A stretch of 13,764 nt of DNA, taken from assembly GCA_041476545.1 (NCBI GenBank), contig JBGOTP010000108.1, positions 1-13,764 on the forward strand, in the 5' to 3' direction. Of the stretch, positions 7,007 through 13,764 are shown piece by piece. This DNA comes from JBGOTP01 sp041476545 (GTDB lineage: Bacteria; Acidobacteriota; Vicinamibacteria; Vicinamibacterales; CAVVIG01). The notes below the pieces were generated by a model, which saw nothing but the letters and a program-made list of their open reading frames with translations, had not been told where the DNA came from and did not search any database. Position numbers and translations under genes: made by a program. How positions within the stretch are numbered: the stretch's first letter is position 1; each line of letters starts with the position of its first letter.

Positions 7007-7040
7007 CCCCAAATCCCAAACCCCAAATCCCAAATCCCAA
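7007..7040. repeat. Telomere-like CCCAAAT repeat with G-quadruplex potential
   Basis: Five runs of three or four C are separated by AAAT, AAA, AAAT and AAAT, so the minus strand has five G-runs with three- or four-base A/T loops. This meets the usual sequence rule for an intramolecular G-quadruplex. It lies between the small Cys/His-rich gene and the second TonB receptor gene, ending 32 bases before the receptor start. It encodes nothing. The G-rich strand is the template for the receptor mRNA, so the transcript carries the C-rich form. Confidence 0.85.
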
Positions 7041-7072
7041 GACCGGGGATGAGGATGGCGAGGAGTGTCCAT

Positions 7073-9388
7073 ATGGTTCGGAAGATCTTTTCCAGGATCA
7101 CCGTCGCGTTCGTCGTGCTCGTTGGGGCGGCGCCGGTCCAGGCACAAGACGAAGTTGCGATCCGAGGGCAAGTCGTGGCGGAAGCCGACCGATCTGCGCT
7201 CTCCGGCGCACAGATCGCCCTACGGGACGATAACGGCCAGCAAGCCGCGCTCGCGGCGACAGACGAGAGCGGCGCGTTCAGCATTCAGCATCTTCGGCCA
7301 GGCGTCTACACGCTGACGGTGGAGCATGACGGATTCGCGCCGGGCCGCCTCCAATTCGTCCTGAAACCTCGTGAGATCAAGGTGGTGACGTTGGCACTGA
7401 CGATCCGGCCGATCCCGCAGCGCGTGGAGGTCAGCGCGAGCCCGGTGTCGCTGCCCAGCACGTACTCACCGAGCTCGACGATCGTCCGATCGGCGCAATT
7501 TGATGAGATGCCCGCGGGCCAGCGGACCAATCTGCCTGATGCGATTGTGGCCGCCGCGCCCGGCATGATCCGCGGGCACGACGACTTCGTGCACGTCCGG
7601 GGTCAGGAACTCGCGCTCAACACCATGATCAACGGTGTGTCCTTTTGGGAGAATCCGCACGCGGTCTTCTCAGGCGGGGTCACGCCCGATGTGATCGATG
7701 TGGCGAACGTGATGACCGGCGGCTTTCCGGCCGAATATGGGAACCGCTTCGGCGGCGTTCTCGATATCGTGACGAAATCTGGTTTTGGCCAGAACCGCCA
7801 AGGTTCCGTGACCGTGAGTACCGGCGAAGCGAACCGGCGCAACGTGGCGGGGGAATCCGGGGACCATCGCGACAAGCTGGCGTATTATCTCGCCGGCTCA
7901 TTCTTTCAGTCGGGCCGCTTTCTGAGTCCGCCCGATCCGCAGGCTATCCACGACCACGGGCACGGGGGGCATGGCTTCTTCCAGCTCGACGCACGTCCGA
8001 ACAACACGGATGCGCTGCGCCTGGTGCTGATGCTGGATGGCACGAGCTTCGACATTCCGGTGACGCCGCTCGAAGAGATCCTGCGACCAGCCGCTCAGAC
8101 CCGTGAAAGGACACGGCAGCAGACGGCGATCCTCGGCTGGAGCCGAACGTTCTCACGCGACGCGCTTCTCCACACGTCGTTCTATCAGCGGTCGTCGCGC
8201 GCCAGATTACTGCCGGCAAGCGGTGCACTCGCCGCGGTCGCTGATACCGACCGCCGCCTGTCGACGCTCGGCGTCAAGAGCGATCTCGCTCGATTCGCGG
8301 GGCGCCACACGGTCAAGATTGGTATCGATGTCGTGCGTCTCCGGCCTGAGGAAATTCTGTTCTACGACGATGCCGGCGCGCGCAGGTTCAACGCCGTGAT
8401 CCAGGTTCCGCATGTCGATATTGACCCTATCGCGTTCGAGCATCAACAGTCGGGCGGCCAAGTGAGTGCATACCTGCAGGATTCCCTGAACCTCGGCGAC
8501 GCACTCACAGCGGATCTCGGTGTTCGCGTCGACCGGTACAGTCTCGTCGTCGCGCGCACGCACGCGAGCCCGCGGGTCAACCTGGCGTATCGTCCGGGAT
8601 CGCGAGCCACCACCGTCCATGCGTCCTATGACCACTTGTTCGTGCCGCCCCCGATGGAAGGCATTTTATCGAGCAGCGCCGGCTTGACCGAGTCTGTCGA
8701 GGAGATCGGCAGGCCGCTGCCCTCGTTGCATCCCACCGTTGAGAACCAGTTTGAAGTCGGCGTCATCCAGCCGTTCAGCGCAGGCGCACAGCTCGGCGTC
8801 ACCGGGTATTACAGGCGTGGCCGCGACGCGGTGCACACCATCATCTGGCCGGACGCGCGCATCTATTCGTACGCAAGTTTCGCTCGTTCACTCGCGTACG
8901 GGCTCGAAACGCGGCTTGCTGCGCCGCTGATCAAGGAGGTGGGGCTCTCCGGGTACGTCAACTACGCACTTGGCCGTGTCTACCTCTCCGGCCCGGTCAC
9001 CGGGGGATTCATCACCGAGGTGCATCATCTCGAGGAGAACCACCGTTTCCTGGCCCCGATGGATCAAACTCACACATTGACTGGAGGCATCACGTACCGA
9101 CACGCGAAGACGGGAGCCTGGGCGAACGTCGCCCTCGAATACGGCAGCGGCACACCGACGGAGGTTGACGAGGACACGGCTGCGCGTGTTCCCGGGCACT
9201 TCACGGCGAACGTTTCCGCGGGCGCAGATGTGTGGCATGACCGTGACGGCAAGCGACGGATCGGCCTCCGTTTGACCATCGAGAATGTGACGAACAACCT
9301 CTACAAGGTGGCCCAGGAGAGTGTCTTTGCAGCGGGCCAATACTCGATCCCGCGCCTGATCTCCGCTGGGGTGACGGTACGTTTCTAG
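7073..9388 (+). CDS. TonB-dependent outer-membrane receptor with N-terminal carboxypeptidase-regulatory-like domain and His-rich segment
   Basis: This 771-residue outer-membrane transporter has a signal peptide (about residues 1-24, cleavage after PVQA). A carboxypeptidase-regulatory-like domain follows (about 27-112: AIRGQVV, DESGAFSIQHLRPGVYTL). The plug (about 118-240) carries VHVRGQELALNTMINGVSFW and GGFPAEYGNRFGGVLDIVTK. The barrel ends in the typical terminal Phe (SAGVTVRF). HDHGHGGH (about 293-300) is a His cluster early in the barrel that could bind a metal. I chose the ATG at 7073, not the upstream in-frame ATGs at 7049 and 7055, because GAGGAG lies 7 bases before it and the signal peptide then begins normally. 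The gene is shorter than the other receptor here and not closely similar to it. It follows the small Cys/His-rich exported protein, so metal or metallophore uptake is plausible but unproven. It converges with the VWFA gene, 20 bases apart, with no clear terminator between. Confidence 0.94.
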   Translation: MVRKIFSRITVAFVVLVGAAPVQAQDEVAIRGQVVAEADRSALSGAQIALRDDNGQQAALAATDESGAFSIQHLRPGVYTLTVEHDGFAPGRLQFVLKPREIKVVTLALTIRPIPQRVEVSASPVSLPSTYSPSSTIVRSAQFDEMPAGQRTNLPDAIVAAAPGMIRGHDDFVHVRGQELALNTMINGVSFWENPHAVFSGGVTPDVIDVANVMTGGFPAEYGNRFGGVLDIVTKSGFGQNRQGSVTVSTGEANRRNVAGESGDHRDKLAYYLAGSFFQSGRFLSPPDPQAIHDHGHGGHGFFQLDARPNNTDALRLVLMLDGTSFDIPVTPLEEILRPAAQTRERTRQQTAILGWSRTFSRDALLHTSFYQRSSRARLLPASGALAAVADTDRRLSTLGVKSDLARFAGRHTVKIGIDVVRLRPEEILFYDDAGARRFNAVIQVPHVDIDPIAFEHQQSGGQVSAYLQDSLNLGDALTADLGVRVDRYSLVVARTHASPRVNLAYRPGSRATTVHASYDHLFVPPPMEGILSSSAGLTESVEEIGRPLPSLHPTVENQFEVGVIQPFSAGAQLGVTGYYRRGRDAVHTIIWPDARIYSYASFARSLAYGLETRLAAPLIKEVGLSGYVNYALGRVYLSGPVTGGFITEVHHLEENHRFLAPMDQTHTLTGGITYRHAKTGAWANVALEYGSGTPTEVDEDTAARVPGHFTANVSAGADVWHDRDGKRRIGLRLTIENVTNNLYKVAQESVFAAGQYSIPRLISAGVTVRF

Positions 9389-9408
9389 ACGTCTCGGCGG
9401 ATCGTCAG

Positions 9409-11535
9409 CTAGGGAATCACGCGAAACGCGACGAGCGTCCGACCTGTTCCGGCCGTCAGTTCGACGAGGTAGTCTCCCGGCGCAAGCGGCGCGAGCGCAA
9501 GCTCAGCTGACCGCCATCGCGATCCGTCAGCATCCTCGCGAATCGCGCCCGTGACTGGAATCGGCAGCGCCTTGCCGGCGCGATCGAGCAGCCGCGCGGC
9601 GACGACGTCCGCCGCGGGTGTCGGTACCTCGACGCGGAGACGGTCGCTTCGTCGGAACCGAAGATCGGCGGTCGGTACCTCCTTGTTGCCGGTCGTCGCT
9701 CCTCGGCGGAAGAAGACCGCGCCGGTGGCGTTCGGCGCTGCCGGAAGCGCGATCTGCATCGTCTCGTTCGCGGCAGCCAACGCGCGCGCGCCTTTCGTGC
9801 GGATCCGCAGTTGATAATCACCCGGAACAAGCGCGTTCGAAGTCAGCGCGAGTCGGATGCTCGAGGAACCAGGCGCGATTTGCGCGCGACCCGTGGCGAG
9901 AGTCGTCCCCGATCCGTCGACGAGCATCGCGTCGGCCTGTCCGCCGCCAGCCCAGTCGTCGCTGTCCGCGCCACGTCCCACCTCAGCCACCGCCCACACA
10001 GTCGCGGCTCCGGACGGCGTCCAGCCCGCGGCCGCCTGCAGTCGGATCGGCAGCTCGCGCGCAAATGTGCTGAGCGACCCTATCGCCGCATCGACGGCGT
10101 GTGTCTCCGCGGCCGCCGCCGCCGCGGTGGGCGACGGCGTGGCCGCGACTCTCGTCAGCGCGGAGGCCGCCGCCTCGGTGTTGGCAAGGTAGCCTCGCCG
10201 GGCGCGGACCTGAATACCGGGGCGCTTGACACGAACGCTGATCGAATGAAACTTACCGTCGAGCTTGCCGCCTGAGTAGTACCCGAGCAGGTAGTACGAA
10301 GTCAGATCGTCAACAATCCGCCGCAGGCCGCGGGCAAGATCGTTTGTGTCGACCACGGCGACGCCATCGGTCGCGTCGGCCAGCGTGCGCAGGGATGTGT
10401 GCCGGGCGGTGAGCCGCGCTTGATCTTCGACGATCGACACGGTGGGATTCGCGTTCATTCCAACCCCGACGCCCGCGGCCGGAACAATGTCCTCGTCGAA
10501 GACGGCGAGGCCGCGGGGGTCGATCGGATAGAACGAGGCGTTCGCGCGGTTCGCCTCGTCCAGGATGACGCGGAATCGCTGCTGATCGTCGAGCTGTGAG
10601 AGCGCGAACCGGTCGCGCTCGCAGTCGTTCGGACTCGTGTTGCCGCGCTGGGTCTGCCGGGCCGTCAGTTGCCCCGTGCGCGGATCGATCCCCACGTCCG
10701 GTCCGGTTGGCACGCCGCCGTCAATCGGACGTACGAGGGCGGCATTAGGGCCGTACAGGCGCCACCCGTCGCTGACGGTGATCACCGCCTTTCGCTCTTC
10801 ACGCACGCCACCCAGGAAGCCGACGAGATCCTCCAGCGCGTCGAGCGTCTGCTTCTCGCGGCGGCGCAGAATCATCTCCTGCGCAATACCTCGATCGGAT
10901 GCCGTGCTCTCTCCAGATCTCGGAATGCCCGGATAGCAGAGGGCGTAGAGATCGTCAACGGGGTCTTTGGAGATCGCTCGATCGCGTTCGCCCCACCAGT
11001 ACCGCGTGAGGAAACCTTCGATCGTGGTCGTGCGACGGGCGAACGTGATGTCCCGCGCCGACATCTCCGGCGTCATCACCGCGATGAGATCGTCGGGTCC
11101 GATCAGACGTTCGAGTGCCTCGACAAGCGGCGTCCTGATCGCACGCGAGGCGGCTGCGTCGACATGGTTGATGTCGAGAAACAACACGAACACCCGGGCG
11201 CGCGGATCTGCGGCCGCCTGCCGGGACTCGGCCACCGTGTTCGGCTCACGGCGAGCCTCCTGCGGTCCGGCACTCCGAATAACGACGTGCTCGAACTGAT
11301 CGATTTTCTGGGCGACCTTATCCTCGAGGACCTCGAAGTCGTCCCTGCGGAGATCGGTGACCGGCAGGCCGTCGCGTGTGGGGTAGACGTCGACGCGCAC
11401 GTAGTTGGCTTCCGTGCGGAACGTGGGAGGCGGGGCCTGATCCTGTGCGCCTGGCGATGCGAAACCAATGGACGCCTGCAGGAACGCAAGCATGCACACC
11501 GTCCGAGCCGAGACGCGACCTGCGCGCCGTTGCAT
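9409..11535 (-). CDS. Exported VWFA-related domain protein
   Basis: This 708-residue exported protein has a von Willebrand factor A-like fold of the 'VWFA-related' type frequent in Acidobacteriota. The signal peptide is at about residues 1-27. A short beta domain (about 38-85) has NYVRVDVYPTRDGLPVTDL and DDFEVLED. The VWA-like domain spans about 113-420, starting VFVLFLDINHVD. The canonical metal site DxSxS reads DINHV (Asp121), so metal binding there is doubtful. The family signature SYYLLGYYSGGKLDG and VRARRGYL (about 413-450) is complete. An Ala-rich linker (about 460-490) and a C-terminal beta-rich region follow. The frame stays open a further 1152 bases upstream, but that part lies inside the PepSY gene and reads as Arg-rich nonsense. 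The ATG at 11535 begins the signal peptide, 14 bases after the PepSY stop, so the two are probably co-transcribed. Function unknown, probably protein-protein adhesion in the periplasm or at the surface. Confidence 0.88.
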   Translation of the reverse strand: MQRRAGRVSARTVCMLAFLQASIGFASPGAQDQAPPPTFRTEANYVRVDVYPTRDGLPVTDLRRDDFEVLEDKVAQKIDQFEHVVIRSAGPQEARREPNTVAESRQAAADPRARVFVLFLDINHVDAAASRAIRTPLVEALERLIGPDDLIAVMTPEMSARDITFARRTTTIEGFLTRYWWGERDRAISKDPVDDLYALCYPGIPRSGESTASDRGIAQEMILRRREKQTLDALEDLVGFLGGVREERKAVITVSDGWRLYGPNAALVRPIDGGVPTGPDVGIDPRTGQLTARQTQRGNTSPNDCERDRFALSQLDDQQRFRVILDEANRANASFYPIDPRGLAVFDEDIVPAAGVGVGMNANPTVSIVEDQARLTARHTSLRTLADATDGVAVVDTNDLARGLRRIVDDLTSYYLLGYYSGGKLDGKFHSISVRVKRPGIQVRARRGYLANTEAAASALTRVAATPSPTAAAAAAETHAVDAAIGSLSTFARELPIRLQAAAGWTPSGAATVWAVAEVGRGADSDDWAGGGQADAMLVDGSGTTLATGRAQIAPGSSSIRLALTSNALVPGDYQLRIRTKGARALAAANETMQIALPAAPNATGAVFFRRGATTGNKEVPTADLRFRRSDRLRVEVPTPAADVVAARLLDRAGKALPIPVTGAIREDADGSRWRSAELALAPLAPGDYLVELTAGTGRTLVAFRVIP

Positions 11536-11549
11536 TCGCGCATTATGGC

Positions 11550-13058
11550 TCAGGCGAGGTCTTCGCTGGCCAGCTTCCTGCCAAGCACTCGCCACGCCAG
11601 GATCAGCGACGTGACGCACAGCGCGGTTCCCCCGACCATGAACGTGATGACGACGATGTCCCACAAGGGCCGGTAGTTGTAAAGCCAGGGGAAGTCGAAC
11701 GAGTGCAGCCCGTGATAGAGCCATCGCGACACCCAGTTGCTCGCGCTGTAGTTGCCGACGACGCGGCCGGTCTTCGGATCGATGTAGTACCGGCTCCCGT
11801 CGGCGTCGTTGAGGCGCGCCAGGATCACCGGGAGCGGGCGCTGCCGCCGGCGATCGAGGTAATACGCGTCGTACTGATCGATTGCCCGGAGCTCCGCCAA
11901 TCCTTCCGGCTGCGCCGCCTTCGTGACGACATCGATGATCCGCTGGCGATCGAGCTCCGCACGCGGTGCTTCGTTGAGCGGCACAATGCGCGTGCTGCCA
12001 TCGCCCAGCGTGGCCAGGTAGATCGGCTCGCCGGCAAACGACGTCAGCTCCAGCTCCTTCACGTTCAGATTCGCGAGCTGCGCCAGCGCCTCGCGGGGAG
12101 GCTTCGCGCTGAAGGCGGCAAGCTCCAATCGTCCGCGCAGCGCCTGCGGAATGCTCGGTGCGCCGCCGGGCCGGAGCGCCAGCGCCTGGCCACCTGTTCG
12201 CGTCGGAAACGGATCCATCGAGAGCATGCCGCTGAAGGCCCACGTGGCGGCCGCGATGCCGAAGATCAATCCGAAGACCATGTGCCAGCGCTTCTGCCCG
12301 CGGTACGGAATGCTGGTTGGCGCTCCGTCCCGCCGATAGCGCTTCAAAGGTGAGTACATCCAGGCGCCGATGACGACGCCGAGGATCGCCGAGAACGTGC
12401 CGATGCCCGACGACCAGATCACGATGCGGCTCCACGTCTCTCCGTGTTTGCGCAAGGAGGTGAAATACAGCCAGTGGGGGATGGCTCCGACGTAGGCGCC
12501 GAGCCGCGAGGCGGTGGTCGTGTATTGAACGACCTCGCCTGTCGCCTGGGAGACGTACACCTGCTCTCCGCTCGGCCACGAATATTTCCAGAGGGGATTG
12601 AGGCTGGGAAACTGCCCCTGCACCGTCCACTGGTCGACCGCGTCCAGCGGCTGGACCTGCGCTGCGGTGACCGGCTGGCGGGTCCACGCCGCGGCCGCGC
12701 GATCGACCATCTCGCGCGGCACCTCGATCTGTTCCTCTCCCGTGTCCGCATAGACGAGCGCAGCGTTTTCACCAAAGCTGAAGCGATAGATCGGCCGGCC
12801 GTCAAAGCTGTTGAGTCGAATTCTGGTGGGGGAGTCCCGTGCGTCCAGCTTTGCCCACGCCTGCTCAGGCGAAAGCGCGATCCTTGCCGGATCGAGCGCG
12901 GGCGATCGCGAAAGCCGATCCGCGGCGCGCACGCTGGGAAAGTCCCAATACATCATGCCGATTCCCGAGGGGAACCAGAGCAGGAAGATCAGGCACAGTC
13001 CGACACCGAGCCAGCGGTGGACAAAGATCAGAGCGCGCTTGAGCATCTGTTGGCGCAC
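11550..13058 (-). CDS. PepSY domain-containing transmembrane protein
   Basis: This 502-residue inner-membrane protein belongs to the PepSY-associated TM family, some members of which are linked to reduction of ferric siderophores or other metals. Four membrane segments can be seen at about 12-36, 210-235, 258-280 and 466-490. Large periplasmic PepSY-type regions lie between segments 1 and 2 and between 3 and 4 (YYIDPKTGRVVGNYSASNW at about 424-442). His residues near the membrane edges, FVHRWLG (14), PHWLY (195), RWHMVFG (259) and YHGLHSFDF (449, 452), are candidates for haem or metal ligands, as in related reductases. The first in-frame start is GTG at 13058; the ATG at 13046 gives MLKRALIFVHRWLG and is an equally good choice, and neither has a strong Shine-Dalgarno. 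The VWFA-related gene follows 14 bases later. It is divergent from the carboxypeptidase-like gene at 13221. The family is secure; the substrate is not. Confidence 0.92.
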   Translation of the reverse strand: MRQQMLKRALIFVHRWLGVGLCLIFLLWFPSGIGMMYWDFPSVRAADRLSRSPALDPARIALSPEQAWAKLDARDSPTRIRLNSFDGRPIYRFSFGENAALVYADTGEEQIEVPREMVDRAAAAWTRQPVTAAQVQPLDAVDQWTVQGQFPSLNPLWKYSWPSGEQVYVSQATGEVVQYTTTASRLGAYVGAIPHWLYFTSLRKHGETWSRIVIWSSGIGTFSAILGVVIGAWMYSPLKRYRRDGAPTSIPYRGQKRWHMVFGLIFGIAAATWAFSGMLSMDPFPTRTGGQALALRPGGAPSIPQALRGRLELAAFSAKPPREALAQLANLNVKELELTSFAGEPIYLATLGDGSTRIVPLNEAPRAELDRQRIIDVVTKAAQPEGLAELRAIDQYDAYYLDRRRQRPLPVILARLNDADGSRYYIDPKTGRVVGNYSASNWVSRWLYHGLHSFDFPWLYNYRPLWDIVVITFMVGGTALCVTSLILAWRVLGRKLASEDLA

Positions 13059-13220
13059 ATTCTACCCGCGTCCGACGCAAAAAGAGGCCGTTGAATCCTG
13101 ACAAACAATTCATGAACTCTTCAGGTGTGCCCGCCGTCTCTTCGCGTAATCCTGATGCGCTGTGAATACGCTGCCGCAGGGCGGCCGCACTCAACACATA
13201 ACTTCTTCGAGGTGACTTGT

Positions 13221-13764
13221 ATGGTGAGACGTCGACTAGCGGTCGCCGTTGTGGCGCTCTTACTGCCGGCCACGGCGGTATTCGCCCAGACTTCCTCCGT
13301 CGGAGGGCGAGTCGTCAACGCGCAAGGCGGCGTCGTCTCGAACGCGGAAGCGACCCTGCGACTCGTGCCCCCGCCGGGTGCCGCGCCGATGCCGAACATG
13401 CCCAACATGCCGGGGATGCCGGGCACGGACCGCACCGCCACTTCGAGCACCGACGGCGCTTTTTCGTTCGCTCAAGTTGCGCCAGGACAGTACGTCCTTC
13501 AGGTCGACGCGCCAGGGTTTGAACGTTCGTCGCAGGAGATCACCGTATCGAACCAGGCGCAGACTCTCGCGGTGACATTGCAGCCGCTGGAGATCCCGGG
13601 CGCCGAGTCAACGGTCTCTTCGGCCGCTGCCACAACCGACACAGCGGCGCTGCTCGACCGCATCAAGGTGCTCGAACAGCGCATCAACGATCTCGAATCC
13701 AGTACCGTCCTGTCTGAACCCGAAACGCGCGTCAAGCGAATTGAAGTGTACGTCGACCAAAACA
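13221..13764 (+). CDS. Exported protein with carboxypeptidase-regulatory-like domain, Met-Pro repeat and coiled coil, cut by the right edge
   Basis: The frame is open from the ATG at 13221 to the window end, giving 181 residues of a longer protein. GAGGTGA lies 5 bases before the ATG, so the start is well supported. A signal peptide (about residues 1-22, MVRRRLAVAVVALLLPATAV then FAQ) is followed by a carboxypeptidase-regulatory-like beta domain (about 26-122: GGRVVNAQGGVVSNAEATL, DGAFSFAQVAPGQYVL, APGFERSSQEI). The domain is interrupted by MPNMPNMPGMPG (about 57-68). After it comes an Ala/Thr-rich spacer and then a short coiled coil, LLDRIKVLEQRINDLES. The combination suggests a surface or periplasmic protein, with the coiled coil leading to a further domain, perhaps an outer-membrane barrel, beyond the edge. 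It is divergent from the PepSY gene; the 162 bases between hold no clear promoter. Function unknown. Confidence 0.85.
   Translation, partial: MVRRRLAVAVVALLLPATAVFAQTSSVGGRVVNAQGGVVSNAEATLRLVPPPGAAPMPNMPNMPGMPGTDRTATSSTDGAFSFAQVAPGQYVLQVDAPGFERSSQEITVSNQAQTLAVTLQPLEIPGAESTVSSAAATTDTAALLDRIKVLEQRINDLESSTVLSEPETRVKRIEVYVDQN
13389..13424 (+). repeat. Four 9-base repeats encoding Met-Pro-Asn/Gly
   Basis: Four in-frame copies of ATGCCSRRS-like units (ATGCCGAAC, ATGCCCAAC, ATGCCGGGG, ATGCCGGGC) encode MPN, MPN, MPG and MPG. Methionines fall every third residue inside an otherwise ordinary beta domain, where a loop would be expected. Confidence 0.8.

Noticed and set aside
7007..7040. CRISPR-like array
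   Set aside because: The unit is only 7 bases with no spacers, and no cas genes are near. It is a simple tandem repeat.
7049..7072. Earlier ATG codons for the second TonB receptor
   Set aside because: The GAGGAG ribosome binding site lies within this stretch, 7 bases before the ATG at 7073, so translation most likely starts there.
11536..12687. Upstream extension of the VWFA-related frame, which stays open for 1152 more bases
   Set aside because: It lies inside the PepSY gene in another frame and translates into Arg/Pro/Ala-rich sequence without domains. The signal peptide begins at 11535. It is a GC-rich shadow.
13059..13064. TAGAAT on the minus strand as -10 for the PepSY gene
   Set aside because: It touches the GTG start and has no -35 partner at 16-18 bases. 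It would only make sense if the ATG at 13046 were a leaderless start.

Overview
The window is GC-rich, densely coded DNA with ten genes I can support, two of them cut by the window edges. It probably comes from an Acidobacteriota chromosome, perhaps class Vicinamibacteria. The inference rests on the combination of large TonB-dependent receptors with an N-terminal carboxypeptidase-regulatory-like domain, a 'VWFA-related' exported protein, a PepSY transmembrane protein and many exported or lipid-anchored proteins. No rRNA, tRNA, phage, transposase or CRISPR sequence was seen, and nothing in the window fixes the taxon.

Layout. Positions 1-5228 are all on the minus strand. In transcription order they hold a 978-residue TonB-dependent receptor (5228-2292), a PilT-like ATPase (2246-1104), a Pro/Thr-rich lipoprotein with an Ig-like domain (1041-394) and an edge-cut exported protein (384-1). 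The last two are translationally coupled and have a recognisable promoter. From 5427 to 9388 the genes lie on the plus strand: a matrixin-like zinc metalloprotease, an FKBP-type peptidyl-prolyl isomerase lipoprotein, a small exported Cys/His/Met-rich protein, and a second TonB-dependent receptor of 771 residues. Two short non-coding elements sit here: a perfect GC-rich hairpin after the FKBP gene, and a telomere-like CCCAAAT repeat just before the second receptor. Positions 9409-13058 are minus strand again: a PepSY membrane protein followed, 14 bases later, by a VWFA-related protein. A divergent plus-strand gene (13221 to the right edge) encodes an exported protein with a carboxypeptidase-regulatory-like domain, a Met-Pro repeat and a coiled coil.

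How they may work together. Almost everything acts in the envelope: outer-membrane uptake, periplasmic folding and proteolysis, and inner-membrane PepSY function. The most suggestive thread is metal handling. It consists of a Cys/His/Met-rich small exported protein directly upstream of a receptor containing HDHGHGGH, a PepSY-TM protein of a type often linked to metal or siderophore reduction, and a protein with an MxxMxxMxxM stretch. That functional link is inference. No known defence, biosynthetic or mobile system was recognised.
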